DNA from: Isoetes taiwanensis | Taxonomy: Eukaryota; Streptophyta; Lycopodiopsida; Isoetales; Isoetaceae | Direction: 5' to 3' | Length of the DNA stretch: 64,000 nt | NCBI GenBank assembly: GCA_021234155.1 | Contig: JAJEKV010000049.1 | Location: 1,085,487 to 1,149,486 of the forward strand | Shown: piece by piece, positions 1-13,080 of the stretch | How positions within the stretch are numbered: position 1 is the stretch's first letter | Layout: every line of letters begins with the position of its first letter | Notes under the pieces: model-generated | Told to the model about the DNA's origin: nothing | What the model saw: the letters and a program-made list of their open reading frames with translations, nothing else | The model's database searches: none | Translations under genes and position numbers: made by a program

Positions 1-1565
1 TAAGTAGTATGAAATAGAAAGGCCAAACTAGAAACGCGCCTGGCGCGATTTGATTAACCTAGTGGGAAATAGAAAGCCAAACTAGAAATGCGCCAAGCGT
101 GATTTCGCCCATTCTAACATATCATTCTATAGAAAAAAAAATATGCATAAAAAAAAACATATCTACTTACAGGCAGAGAGCAGAATGCAGAATATGAAGC
201 AGTGAAGCAGTAGAATAGAATAAGAGCCAGTAAAATAGAATATGAAGCCAGGGGAATAGAATATGAGCAGATAGAATAAGAACAGAACAGATAGAATAAG
301 AGCAGATAGAGCAGTTAGAACAATACACATTACTTTAATAAGAATAAGAGCAGATAGAGCAAATCTAAGAGCAGATAGAGCAGAATAAGAACTCATAGAG
401 CAGATAGAGCAGATATATAATACTCATTATTTAGTTCATTATTTGGAACAGATAGAGCAGATAGAATAAGAGCTAGTGAAATAGAATAAGAGCAGATAGA
501 GCAAGATCATATAAGCAATAGGAGAACTAGAAGAATATATGTGTTCTTTCAAATACTAGAATAAAAATAAGAATAAGATAATAGACTTTAAGTAAAAGAT
601 AGGAAATACCAACCTATTTGTGTTCTGTACCCGAGATTTGAGCCTTTGCCTTTGAGCCAAAACCAAAAATCGAAAACAAAAGTTGATTTGAGCCGAGAAC
701 AAGCCAATAGAAGCCGAGAAGAAGCAATAGCAGAGAAGAAGCCGATAATTTGGAAACCGAGAAGCCGAGACCTGCCGAGAACCTTTGAGCCGAAACCAAA
801 AGCCAAAAACCTTTGAACCTTTGAGCCAAAAACCTGCCGAGAACCTTTGAGCCTTTGTTATTCCAAGCCGAAATTGCAGAGAAGCCGAAAAGCCAGAGAG
901 ATTGCAATGATAGAGAGCCAAAAAGCCAGAAGCCGAAAAGCAGATAGCCGAGAAGCAGATAGCAGATAGCAGACCAAAAGTTCGAAAGAGAAGTTCGAAA
1001 GAGAGACAGAAAAGTTGGAAAGGGATTGTAAACTGGAAATAATAACTGCTTTAAAAAATTCGTACCGTGCCATAATAACTGCCGCGAAAATTTATTACAA
1101 GGGGTTAAGGTTATAAGTTATAAGAAGGTTAATAGTTTTAAGGTTATAAGTTTAAAAGTTTATGAATTAGAATTTTAAAGTTAAGATTATAAGTTAATAG
1201 TTAAGGTTATAAGTTAATAGTTAAGGTTATAAGTTTAAAAGTTTATGAATTAGAATTTAGAAGTTTTAAGTTTTAGAAGTTATAAGGTTATATTTATTTG
1301 AGGTTAGAAGTTTTAACCTTAAAACTTCTAACCTTAAAAGTTGTAAACTTACTTCTTCTAACCTTAAAACTTTTAACCTATGATAACCTTCTAACCTTAA
1401 AACGTCTAACCTATAATAAACTTCTAACCTTAAAACTGCTAACCTATAATAACCTTCAAAGTTGTTTCTAAGGTTACAACATTTAAGGTTATTATAGGTT
1501 AATATATTATAGGTTAACTTATTATTATTATAGATTAACTTATTATAGGTTATTAAGGTTAGCTT
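1..1565. repeat. Low-complexity A/T-rich tract with three repeat families
   Basis: No gene is seen here. About 180-520 is built from imperfect copies of a gcagatagagcagataga-type unit. About 611-1020 is built from a gccgagaa/cctttgagcc-type unit. About 1086-1565 is built from an aaggttataagtt unit, present first in one orientation and then as its reverse complement (aaccttaaaacttctaacc), so the two halves could pair. Short open frames across the tract are compositional and lack conserved domains. Confidence 0.75.
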
Positions 1566-1638
1566 TCATTTAAGAACATGTTAGGGAGATGTTATTTAGA
1601 TATGCTAACTCACTATATGTTTTTATGCATTTTAGGTC

Positions 1639-3580
1639 AATGGCATGCAAAATGCTAAAAAAAGGGCCCCCATTGATGCTGATCAAGGCAAGGAAAAATC
1701 CCCAACTAATGAAGATGATGCCCAGGAAAGGAAAATACCTCAAATGATGTTGATGATGGCAAACGAAAGGAAAAGACTCCAAATGATGTTGATGATGGCA
1801 AAGGAAAGGAAAAGACCAGAAATGAAAAGGACGATGCCAAAGGAAAGGAAATTGTACTTTATATTCGGGTCGATTGGAAAAACAAAAAGGTCAAGATCCT
1901 GCATGCATGCAACAGAGAGGCAGTAGGAGAAGGGATTATTGTTCTAGCAGATCCTATCAATGCAGTGAATGATGAAAGATTAGGGGAGGACAGGTTAGGT
2001 GTGGCAATCTCAAAATTATATGACAATTGGAAGGAAAAGGGTTCAAGCAAACAAGAATGCCTTGCTTGTGTGAAGCAACTAGAGGTTCCAACTATTGTTG
2101 CATGGCCTAGGGACAATATTCAACTGGAGGAGAACTACATGTTTCCTATAGATGCAGAACCATTGTCAATAATGTTCACACAGTGTAGCAAGAGGCCACT
2201 TCCAACGTTCAAACATTATCCCACCAAAAGATGCAAGTCAGATTATGATTGTTCTCCTGAAGCCCTGATCAACGTTAGAGGAAGTGAATGTTGTTGGGCC
2301 TCCTGTATGAGAATGTTCACAATAGAGGAGATGGTTGTAGCAAGAGCTACATATCAGGAACATAAGTGTGATAGCAGAAGGAATTTCATGTACACCATAT
2401 TTGGCTATGCAATTCAGGATGAAAGTTCAAAGAAGAAAAGATTCCCATTGAATGGAAAGTGGATATGTTCAAAAGCATGGATGGCTATACATGGAATTCC
2501 AACCTCTTCTTGGCACAACTGGCAAAAGAGACATGAAAATGGTAGTAAAATTGCATTGCATGGGAACACTGGCCTGGTAAGGCCTACCTCAAGAACTATA
2601 GCTGCAACGGAAATATTTGAAAGATATGTGGATTTCAATGCAGAAAACATGCCACGTAAGAGTAAGAAGGATGAACAGGGTAGAGTTATTGTTGAAAAGA
2701 GATTGCCATCCCATTGTACCCAGAAGAGCATATTAGAGGAAATAAATGCATTGCTTCGGGAACTTGGAGTGGCCTCTATATCCCAGCCCAGTTTTAGTAG
2801 GCTATAGAATAAGCATTTCAAGCATGTGACCATAGCAACTTCAAACAACTTTGCCAAGTGCAATTCATGTGCTAAGCTCAAGGAGACACTAGATAAGACT
2901 GTGCAACCAAGTCTAAGGGAAAAGATAAGGGAACATATGAAGGACCATATGACAGATCAACTATCATGTAGATCAACTTATTGGATGTGGAGGACCTTAT
3001 CTGCAATGGAACCTAATAACTATCTATGTATTATACATGATAAAATGGACCAACAGAAGACTTGTCTTCCACAATTCAGGTACATTCCTAAGTCATGTGG
3101 AAGATCATACCCTTTGCAGATTTCAATGACTGGCCATGGGGCAATATTGCATGGGCAGTCTCAGACCTACTATGGCCATTTCAGTTTAGAGTTGTGGAGT
3201 GATGGTCCAGATTTTCACATTGGGTGTGTCATGAGGTGTTTAAGAAACTATGAGGATGGTTACAATGGTCACCTTCAGGATCCTACAGCTAGCCAGGCAC
3301 TACATAGTGCATTGTTAGATGGAACCCCTAATAGTATTGAAAAGTTTAGCAAGGCAAGGTTTAGGAGGCATGGACCTGATGAACATGTTGGAGCTTCAAC
3401 ATCTTGTGCTAAACCTCGAGATCTGCCCAGAAAGCTCCTCTTGCAACTAGATAATTGTGCTGGTCAAAATAAGAACAGGTGGATGTTTTCTTTCCTATCC
3501 TACTTAACAGCTGTGGGTATTTTTGAGAGAGTCAATTTGGGGTTCCTAATGCCCGGACATACTCATGAGGATGTGGACGC
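1639..3580 (+). pseudogene. DUF7869-like (transposase-fold) gene, 5' part
   Basis: I recognise the product as resembling the uncharacterised plant/animal family annotated DUF7869, whose conserved motifs suggest an RNase H-like (DDE-type) fold; no function is established. A Lys/Asp-rich N-terminus made of short repeats (about 1645-1850) leads into a long open frame at about 1850-3580. A cysteine cluster (FAKCNSCAK, about 2850) precedes the candidate acidic residues: IHDKMDQ (about 3030), LDNCAGQNKN (about 3450) and GHTHEDVDA at the break. Damage: a likely 1-base loss near 1727 shifts the N-terminal repeats, and a TAG at 2805-2807 interrupts an otherwise open frame where Trp (TGG) fits. A chromovirus then enters after 3580, splitting the codon after Asp. 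The sequence tttttag just before 1636 could be a splice acceptor. The 3' part lies at 17233-18271. Confidence 0.6.
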
Positions 3581-5401
3581 TGTGACGTCCCCTACTCGTA
3601 TACGGTGCCCTCACCGTATACAAACAGGAGTTCATCCCCCATACCAGCTCCATGCTAATACAGGGCCCTCCACATGACACTGCAACCGTGACGGGTTCCA
3701 GTGGGAAGAGTGGAAGGGTCATTGCACCCCGTCTCCCTCAGGGCCTACCTAGCTGCGGAAGCGTAAACATACATGTCAGTAGCACATACATCAACATCAT
3801 ATGACCATCACGAAGGATGGCCCTCCACATATCTGCATAGACAAAGATCAAGACATCACATAGGGAATCCTACCCAAGGCTCGGACTCAAAGGGATGACC
3901 GACGGCTTGGGTCTCCGTGAGTTCATTGCGCATGTAATTCATGGCAATGGATTTGGCTGGCATAAGAACATGGCTTAGGGTTGTCCACTCCATCCGCCCC
4001 TCAAGGCATTACACTTTGCGATAGGTTGAAGAACTTCGGGGTTGGACCGTAGCTGCCGGGATCATAGCCAAAGGGGCTATAGCCGTGTTACATCTCCCCT
4101 GCACCGATGAGGCGGTAGGGAGGTCTCTCTCCCACCAGATGATCAATGCCATAGCAAAGTGCACTAGAGGACACCAACCGTCCGCATCGACTTTAACCCA
4201 CTTGAAGGGAGCTACCACCACGACCAGGTCCCGACCCCTGTGCCAGCACAACCACTGCACACAGGGCCTCGGCTGAAACCCCTGGTGGCACCGTCGCCAG
4301 GCACGGCTTCTTATCCCCAACGGGTGTCGAACTCATACCGTGGTGCACGCGGTCCCCCCCCGAAAGTATTGCGCTTAGTCCGCAGTGTTTCTCTCGGGTA
4401 GACTTTACATCCCGAGAGAGCAACCGCTATGGACACAGCCACCCTTATCAACCGGTCTGACCCCTAAGAACACAACACAGGCGGGCTATTGTACGCAGGC
4501 CGCATCTATAGTGTGCTAGAGAGGCTAATCTAGGAGCATCTACTACCAAGCTTTAGGTCTCTACCCCCCTTCCCAATACAAGGAGTTCACAGAGATACAT
4601 CATCCATATACATCACAGAAGAACTAAAGAACAAGATCTAATCTATATCATAGAGTTAGGTTCTTTAGTTAGAATCTGCTATCTAGAGTTCTAGAGGGCT
4701 GCTATGGGCAATCTAATAGGCTAAACCTACTGATTCAATGCCTAAAATAGGGTTTAGACTATCTAATTGGCCAAATACCGATCCTTGAGGGGCTCCTCCT
4801 CGACTGAGCTCGACCATCCCGCACAAAACGCCGAATCTCGAGAAACTAAGGATGTAATTCTCCCAAGCAGAAGTTCGGGATGCGGTTTTGGGCTGTTGAG
4901 GCGACCAAAACAGAAGTTCTCAAAACCCTAAAATCGAAAAATTAGGTTAGTTAGGGTTTCCTACCCTATATAGACAAGGGGGTGGCTAGGGTTTCCAATT
5001 ATCCCCTTTTGGCATGTGGGATAATTGGTAATGGGCCCACTTGCCTTTAAGGGCTAGGTGGCCAAATGTGCCCACATGGAAATGTGTGCACCCAAATGTG
5101 CTCACATGGAAATGTGTGCACATTAATGAATGTGTACATTGGAAAATGTGCACATTACTTGCACCTATGGGTATGGCCCACTTGGCATCAAGTGGCCACA
5201 TGGAAATGTGTGCCCACATTAATGTGTACATTGGAAAATGTGCACATTAATACTAATGCACATTCTTAGCAAGTTGCCCCTAGGGCTACCCACTTGGCTA
5301 TACGTTGGCATTACCGCCAATCGGGGTGGCGGTAACGCTTGGCGTGGCGTGGCAATTACAATATACGCCCCGGGAGCGATCATCGTCTTTGGAACGTCAC
5401 A
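3581..5401 (-). repeat. Element 1 LTR (3' LTR in coding sense)
   Basis: The ends form the inverted repeat tgtgacg...cgtcaca. It is paired with 15413-17227. A stretch of about 245 bp (4986-5250 against 16817-17081) is identical in the two LTRs and is made of a catggaaatgtgtgcac minisatellite. Open frames there are produced by the repeat and are not genes. Confidence 0.93.
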
Positions 5402-5414
5402 TTCTCCCCACCTT
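5402..5414 (-). other. Polypurine tract, element 1
   Basis: Read on the minus strand this is AAGGTGGGGAGAA, directly abutting the 3' LTR. That is the position and composition expected of the plus-strand primer. The same 13 bases flank element 2's LTR. Confidence 0.85.
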
Positions 5415-6284
5415 GAAATGATCTTTGTCCGCAAAGATCGTGGTTCTCCCCACCTTGGAATCTTCCTAACCTGCAATCAACCTGATGCATACGATATACT
5501 CCTATAATACTTACACATTTATTACAATTACCTCAAGGTAATATTTTTATGACATTACTACATCATTATATTATGAAATAACTTATCAATTCACGACATT
5601 ACTAGACAAATTACTCCAAACTTCACTTAACATTACGATTAAGTTTATCAAAATTTAAAATTAACGTTCGAGGCACTCTTCATTCCTTGCAACACATTCC
5701 AACAAAATTTGTGTTGCAAGTCTTCGTAGCTCGACCTCCTTGCCCTCCGGAGCGCTCTCATCGGGCTCTGCTTGTGTCGACACTACGTTAGTACCATTTA
5801 ATTATTAATTAAAATTTTTGGTTATATGGTGACCACCCCACCTATCTACATGGATGCATGGCTAATCTCCCGGCATAGGAAGAGGGTGAATCTTCCATTA
5901 TGGCCGCGGAGACAGCGCCTACATGCCTATATGCCGCTCATGCCTACACCTCTAGTTGCCCAGCGTGGAGGATATCCTTCTCGCGAAGGATAGATTCCTC
6001 CTATCAAAGCATATATGGGGCTAAAGGTGCTTTTCCTATCAATGCATTCCTCAATGACCTCCTTTCTTCTTCGAGGTCGTCTACTCGCGGGATGGACAGT
6101 AGACTTTCTAATCTACCTTCCACTCGCCCAAGCGGAAACGCGGTCATGCCTACATTGACATTACACCACGCCCTAGAGATCACCGTAGTGGTCCCATCAT
6201 CGGTGACAACGCATGCGACCCATACTAAGCGTAGGTGGCATGCGTAGATTAATCTTAACTATACAAGCATTAACCTACACAAAT

Positions 6285-7565
6285 CGACATGCCTGAGCCG
6301 ATTTCTTCGGAGATGACCTTGCCGTCCCATTGCTCCATAAACTGTGGGTACTGCTTTACTAAATCTTTCTTAAGTACCCACGTGGCGTCTTCCACTGGTA
6401 AGTGTTTCCACTTGACCAAATACTGGAGGAATTCTGATCTCCTCGTTTCTTGAAAGCTTTATCAAGAATCAATGCGGGACTATTTCCGGTGTTCCTCCGG
6501 TCATTTCCAACGGCGTTGGCATAATCCAAGACTTCGCCGGATTTGGGGTATGCCTCTTCAAGCAAACTCACGTGGAAGACCTTATGAATCTTTAGGTGTC
6601 TTTGGCAAGTCTAGCTTGTAGGCTTGATTGCCTAGTTTTCGACTATTCGAAAGGTCCAGCCCACCTTGGAGCAAGCTTCTTGCAATTGCCGATCCCCGAA
6701 GCCACCGCTTCACCTTAATCTTGAGCCAAACATCATCTCCAACTTCGAACTCTCTTACTGTTCGATGCTTGTCGGCGATGCTCTTTTGACGACTTCTTGC
6801 TGCTAACAGATAGCCACGAACTTCCTCTACAAGTCGCCGATATCGCCAACATCTGGCCGCGAAACTTCCACTTTTGACGGGGTTGTGCCAAGTGTCCGGA
6901 GTTAGCACCGATCGATAGCGTGAATTGATCATAAACGGCGACATTTGGGATGATTCCTGCTTGGTGCTATTGTATGCAAACTCCACCAAGTGAATAAATT
7001 CTTCCCACATACCTTGCTTATTCCAGACATAGTTTCGTAGCATGTCCTCTAAAATCCTGTTGGTCCGCTCTCCGGCCCCGCCATCCGTCTGCGAGGATGA
7101 TATGCCGCGTGCTCATGGATAGCTTCGCCCCGGATCGCCGCGAAAGAGGTCTTGCCAAAGGCGCCATGAACTTCGGATCCCGCTTCGGAGATGATCTCCC
7201 TTGGCATGCCATGAAGCCCGAAGATCTCTTTGGTGAAGAGCTTTCTCAGATCCATGGTCAGACTGTGGGTTACGCAAGGCACAAAATGTGCCATCTTCGA
7301 CAACTTGTCGACCACTACCATTAAGGCATCCTTGCCTCTCATCGTCCTTGGGAGTCCCTGTGATGAAATCCATGCCGATTACCTCCCACTTAGCGTTTGG
7401 CACCGCTTAATGGCTCTAATGCCCCGGAATTGCCGGCCGCTTTCGCCGTCTGGCGGGCATAGCCGGCATTCCTTGATGTAGCGAAGCTATTTGCTTCTTC
7501 ATTCCTGGCCAATAATAGTTGCTGCGACTTTGAAATATGTTTTCATGAATCCCGCGATGGCCAGC
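6285..7565 (-). pseudogene. Element 1 integrase region with chromodomain remnant (broken)
   Basis: Integrase inserts the reverse-transcribed copy into chromatin. Fragments in several frames match the intact integrase of element 2: KDALMVVVDKLSKMAHFVPC (about 7280-7340), KEIFGLHGMPREIIS, and LRNYVWNKQGMWEEFIHLVE (about 6980-7040). These are followed by the C-terminal part containing RQKSIADKHRTVREFEVGD. The last ~250 bp (6300-6560) correspond to the chromodomain tail. Frame changes occur roughly every 100-300 bp, typically where the DNA is CG-rich. I cannot tell real decay from base-call error. Confidence 0.75.
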
Positions 7566-7689
7566 TATTGGGCTGTTGTAGCGTGTCATGGAGGATCAAC
7601 TTCCTTACACCGATGATTGAGTTCACGCACAACTTGTTCTTATGGTATAACAAAGTTGCCTTCCTTCTTATAATGCTTGAAGGCCTCCC

Positions 7690-9700
7690 CGCTCTTTATC
7701 CGTTTCTAGCCTCCTTCGAAAGGCTTGCCCATACTTCCCCGAAATCCACGTCCGTTGGCAAGGACTCTTCAATCCTCTTACCAAAGTTGCCGGAGAGCGC
7801 CGAAAATTGCATTGCAATGCACTCTAGTTGTCGGGGATGCCTTGAAAGCGATCTGCTACCACATTGAGCTTCCCGCTTATAGACTATATGAAAGTCATAT
7901 TCTTCGAGGAACTCCATCCATCTCGCCTCAGATTAAGGTGTGGTTGCGTGAATACATATTGGAGGCTCGATGGCCTGTGATCCAACCGAACTTCCTTCCC
8001 AAGAGATAATGCCTCCATATTCTTAATGCCCCGACAACCGCAAGCAACTCCCGATCGCGGCGTTTGGGTAGCGCCGTCTCTCGGCGTCGTTCATCTTCCC
8101 CGAATCATACGCTACCACACGCGCTCTTCTTGCATAAGCACCGCACTGTAGCTATCTTACTCGCGATCTGTTGCTACAAGCTTATCTTTCTCCGGGTCCA
8201 AGAGGGTTAAGATGGGGCTGTTGTTAGAGCTTCCTTCAACAATTCAAACCCCTTTTGGGCTTTCTTGTGCCAATGCTCTACCCAATCTTTCACCTTCTAC
8301 TGCGCCTCGCCAGTCCGTTATCCGGGGCTGCTATCTTAGCAAAGTTCTTCACTTAACTTCCCCGTAGTACCGCTAGGCCGAGGAAACTTCTCGACTTCAT
8401 GCACATTCTTGGGCGCGGCCATGAATGACGGCCTCAATCTTGGCGGGGTCTGTTGAGATGCCTTCTGGCGAGATCACATGACCTAGATACTCCACCTTTT
8501 TCATTTGCTGGCGGTGGCACTTCGACAACTTGGCGCATAACCGTGCCTCTTCAACTTCTCTAGCACTCTTCTCAAGTGTTGTATGCGTGCTCTTCAAGGG
8601 ATCTGCTATACACCAAAATGTCGCCAAAGAAAACAATCACAAAGGTGTCCGGGAACTCCTCGAAGATATCGTTCATGAGCCTCATGAACGTTAGGGGCAT
8701 TTGATAAGCCGAAAGGCATTACCGTGAACTCATAATGCCCATACCGCGCTCGAAGGCGGTCTTATGGATATCTTCTTCCTTTATCCCGACCGGTGATATC
8801 CCGACCTTAAGTCGATTTTGAGAAGATCTTTGCACCTTGAGCTGATCCATCAAGTCGCCTCGATCTTGGGAGCGTACTTGTTCTTAATGGTGTGCTTATT
8901 CAACTGTCTATAGTCTATGCACATTCTCAAAGATCCATCCTTCTTCTTGACAAAAAGAATGGGCGCTCCAAACGGCGGTAGACGCTAGGTCTAATGAACC
9001 CTAGGTCGAAAGCAGCTCCTCGCAGAATCGCTTCTTCACTCGGACAACCCCTGTGTTGTCATTCTATATGGAGCCTTACTTGTTGGCTTTGTTTCCGTGT
9101 TCGAGTGCTATCTCGCGACTTTTCGACTCCTCTATAAGGAAGGAGCTGCTTGATCTCATCCGGAAAGAGATCATGGAACTCCGTGATTAGCTTGAGATAC
9201 TTGCTTCAAGCAACTTGCCGAGCGCGTTGTCTTCCTTTTGCTTCCTTCTCGATTCCGGCTCACTAATCTCAAGCTTGAAGATGTATGCCACTTGCGACTC
9301 TTGATGCACTTGAACACCGTTTAGAAGACATGCACCGCGATAATGGGAACAACTTCGTAATTGTTATCTCAATGATCTTGCTGTCGGGCGTTGGGAAGGT
9401 CACCTTCCGCTTTCCACGGTCGATAATGGCCCCTGGGCCCAAGGTACTCCATTCCTATGATCAAGTCATACTTTCCAATGCCCATTACTTCGCTCCCATC
9501 CGGATATTAATCCTCGGGCAAGTCGATGTCGGTTAATTCTCTTGCCCGCCGCCGCCTTCTTCGCACCACTTGCTAAAATAACGGGTCTTGGCTTTGACTT
9601 TAGCGGCTTCAACTTCAACATCTGAACCATTCCGGGGATGCGGTTATGGCTACTTCCCCGAGTCTATCAAGACTATGAATGACTTAGCTTTAGCCTTCCC
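7690..9700 (-). pseudogene. Element 1 protease-RT-RNase H region (broken)
   Basis: Read on the minus strand, about 9290-9700 matches the protease region of element 2. About 8200-9240 matches RT, including a piece corresponding to the palm up to the LGHVISPEG segment (8397-8636). About 7690-8180 matches RNase H, ending in MEFLEEYDFHIVYK (7860-7917). No frame spans a whole domain. Gene order and similarity to element 2 give the identity; the polyprotein would copy genomic RNA into DNA in virus-like particles. Confidence 0.7.
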
Positions 9701-11100
9701 TACCGTGGAAATTACCTTATACCGCTCTCTGCTTGCTCGTATCTATTGGCGGCAAAGATATGACACTCACCCTGAATATAGTCGCGGGCCTCTTGGCGCC
9801 GTCGTCCAAGCCGGGGCTTCCCAATCTCCCAACTCCGCCTAGAGCTGCACTCATGGCGTAGGGGCGGTTTTGTCGTCCTATGGTCCGGCTGGAAGCACAC
9901 CAAGCACAGCTGCTTTTCTATGCACTCCTGCCTCTTTTCCTTGGGCATTGCTTGCAAAAAGGATTACCGCTTTGGAGTAGTTTGACCTTTCTGCTTGTCC
10001 TTGAAGGACACCCGCTTCTTCTCCTGCTTTGCTTCCCCGGTTCCCACCATATTGTGTTCTATTTGGACTGGATGGCTGCCCAGGGGCTATAGCTTCTGTC
10101 GCCTTGCCTTTCTCCCGGAAGTACTGGCCGCTTGTGCCCGCTATTCTGAGGTCCCGACCCTTGCAAGCTTATAGCCTTGGATTCGCCGCTTCGAGCATCT
10201 TGTCCTAGGGTTTATTGCTCTCACAAGCTTGCGGATCTCCTCATTCAGCCCCTCGATATAGCTTTCTCTTTGCATGCTTCTCTCCCAACCGGCACATACA
10301 AACCTTAGCCTCATGAATTCCCTCAGTATATTTCTGAACCGATTTGTTGCCTTGCCGCAACCTCGTAAAAACCGCTTTGCATCATCTTTGGACTTATGTT
10401 CCTTGGAACGTAATGGCTTTGGAAGGCTTTAGCAAACTTTTCAATTTACAAGCATCCCCGCTTAAGCCAGGTGTGCCTTTGCATACCCCTTCCACCAAAT
10501 CCGGCGGCTCCTTTCAAGTTGGCTGTTGCAACTCTGCCTTTGTCCTTATCCTTCATGCCATAAGCATTTCCGCATTTCGCTCATTTCTGTCCAGCCATGC
10601 CTCTCGCTTCTAAGCCCGACTGTTCTCTCCCGAGAACTGTTCGATTCAGGGCCTTCCATACATTGCCCAAGTCGGAATCTACCTTCTTTCGGTAGTCGGA
10701 GGCCCCGGTATCTCTTTTTGTCGTCCCTGCAGGGTGTTCCTCGCCTTCCCTCTGTTGGTTCCCGGAGCTGCTCTTCCTCTTCCTCGAGTCTGAGTTCGAA
10801 GTTCGAACTTGAGTCGGAAGATTCGGTTGGGGGATCTCCTTCTCTTGCTCCTCTTCGGTCCTTCCTTCCTTCCCTCCGAAGCTGATGCTTGCGGCAACCG
10901 AGCATTGCCCACCGAACCTACTCCTCGCTTGCACGGACAAGTAATGCCTTTATCCGCTCCAGATCCGTCCTTATCTGGGCTATATCCCCGCCTGGGGTCA
11001 TGGGTTCCCTATCTTCAAATAGGTTCCTTGTCGGGGGTGGTCGGGCTGGGGTTTGCTCTTCTATAAGGTCTCGTGAGTTGTCGTTCCCTCAGCGCTTAGC
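9700..11100 (-). pseudogene. Element 1 gag region (broken)
   Basis: This is the structural protein region. A degenerate nucleocapsid zinc-knuckle segment (EKRQECIEKQLCLVCFQPDHRTTK, split by frame changes, about 9830-9950) aligns with a similar one in element 2. Ahead of it is a Ser/Glu/Arg-rich charged region (10546-10905) open in several frames. The N-terminus is not resolved; it probably lies near 11050-11100 on the minus strand. Confidence 0.55.
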
Positions 11101-11287
11101 CCTCTAGCTGCATCCACAAGTGATTAATGGCTATATGGTTAGTTCTATTTGTTCTCTTGCATTGTTTATGTTTGTTGGTATAATTGTGGGGCAACATACA
11201 TCAATAAAACATTTAAAGTGCAATGTAATTGTATTTATATATCATATAATATTTTAGGTACAAAAGGTCTCGGGATCAAGAGTCTAA

Positions 11288-12815
11288 CTAGTCTTGAAAT
11301 CGCCCGGTAAGGCGGGTTGTCTTCAAGAAACTTCTTAACTTGGGCCGTCCCTCTTTGTGTGACCCAAGTTCCCGATGATGCTTGCCTACGGCGTCCCCCG
11401 GATGGCTCTCACGGTCTTCTACCCACTGCGGTCGGATGTAAGGGCGCGATCCACACGCTAATCTCCCCCGACGTCGGTGGGGGATGGCGGTCGAAGAGGT
11501 CAAGTGCCATTGCCCTCTTGACTAAGACAAAGATAGTCGACATTCTTTGCTATTCGAGCATGCCCGCCAAGCTTTGAGAGTGCAATCAGCATAAACACTC
11601 CTTCTTCGCCTGGACTGAACTTGCGGTGGATTACCGCTATTCTCCCATCCATCAGTGATGGTAAGTAGTACTGGCGACGGTCGTTGTGTGTCGCCGAAGT
11701 TTCTCCGCTTGTTTGGCCTCCGGTTACGTGGTACAGCACTCGTCGACCTCTACTTGATGAGCTCTCTCAGTAGTCTTCAATTGTGCGGCCGAGCCTCCCG
11801 AGGTCGATTCCTTCTCCTTTGGCAAGGGTGATATTGGAGGACCCGGCATTGGGATACTCGTGGTCTTCCCACGGATCCCCATCTGCTCTTGGAGGGCGAG
11901 GAACTCCTCCTCTGTTGGCAGCTCCCGCTCGTCCATCAATTGCCTGATGCTGCTATAAGCCTGGATGTCGGAGGTCGTCTCCCCTGTGTAGGTGTCGGAC
12001 TCCCTCACTTGGAGCGGGAAGTCTGATGCTCCCCGGACGATGAAGTCGCCCGTGCCTGGTCTGTCGCGGTGGTGGAGTAGTTCGTCCAACCCGAGCTCCC
12101 TCTCCCTACATTCGGGGAGGTGGATCGATGTTGAGGAGTAGATACTCCTCTCCATCGATGATGATAGGGGCTAGGCTTGTGATGCCTAGCCCAAGTGGGG
12201 AGCAACTCGATGCCTGGCTGCTCGCTCAAAGTTGATCAGCTCCTGCTCTCCTTGGCCGTTCTTCGTCCGAAGTCGAGCTCCGTGTATCCTTCGTCGTCCG
12301 ACTCTTCTTCGTCTTCTCTTGCTTCCTGTTCTTGTTGATCTTTGCAGTGCATTTGCCCTTCCTTCGCTCAGCTATGGGGTCTACCTCCATCGGGAGGGAT
12401 AGAGGTTGCCCCCATCGGGTTTCGGCGGTGGGATAAGAAGATGGCTAGGGCGGTAATTTGAGAAGTACTTGGTCTGTTATTTGTCGGAGGACCATGTAGT
12501 GGGTAGCCTTTGCGCCTTGTTGGTCAAGTACTTGGCGATGTTGGGGACATCGCCCAAGGCACTGAAGGGGGCGGGGAAGAAGTATCCTATGCAAGGGGGA
12601 CTTGGACAAGGGAGGGTCCTACCCTAGCCTGAAATTCGCTTAGCACCGCCTATATTTGGGGTTGCGTTCAGTAGTAACTTGGATGTCAATTTCTTTCACA
12701 AAGACTTGGAAGATGTCATTGACATCCGCCGATGGCATGGGCAGCTGGCCGCACTCATCGTCCGAAATCAGCAGTGGCCATTGATCTAGCAAGGAAGGGA
12801 GTATCAAACGGATGC
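11288..12815 (-). pseudogene. Element 1 extra cassette 2 (ORF0), unknown function
   Basis: An additional coding region between the leader and gag, on the same strand as gag-pol. It is not a gag domain I recognise. Pieces conserved with element 2 are: DVNDIFQVFVKEIDIQ (about 12670-12720), a MEVDPIA start followed by a Lys/Arg-rich stretch (about 12240-12390), DFIVRGASDFPLQVRES with YTGETTSDIQAY (11940-12050), and DGRIAVIHRKFSPGEEGV (about 11600-11670). An ATGGCC start near 12810 matches the position of the ATGGCA start in element 2. The frame is broken several times. A TATA-like box lies about 85 bp upstream (12895-12904). Confidence 0.6.
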
Positions 12816-12894
12816 AGAAGCGCCTCAGGGAGCTGAAAGATCGCCTAAGCAGTGGGGAGCAAATTTGCAGGGTGCCAATTGAGAAATGGGGAAC

Positions 12895-12904
12895 TTATTT
12901 ATAG
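12895..12904 (-). promoter_or_regulatory. Internal TATA-like box before ORF0, element 1
   Basis: Minus-strand CTATAAATAA, about 85 bp before the ORF0 start. The same sequence stands at the equivalent place in element 2 (28227-28236). Its role as a promoter is inferred from position and conservation. Confidence 0.45.
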
Positions 12905-13080
12905 AAAGGGGAAAACCCTAATTTTGGGATGACCTAGATTTTACTGATATTAGGTAATTCTGATCTATTAAGGGATGCAATTGCAAGTTTGAAGACTATT
13001 TCTAGAGTTTGAGCATGCTAGGGAGAGCAACTGAACCTATTGTGCAATTTGGGGATCATTTGGTGATGACATGGTACGGG

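Noticed and set aside
4986-5269. Open frames on both strands within the element 1 LTRs (also 16817-17100), rich in Cys, His and Met
   Set aside because: They arise from a catggaaatgtgtgcac minisatellite, occur on both strands at once, and lie inside the LTR.
10526-10940. Five overlapping 100+ residue frames on both strands
   Set aside because: The GC-rich, CG-altered gag region of element 1 is open in many frames by composition; only the minus-strand gag context is supported.
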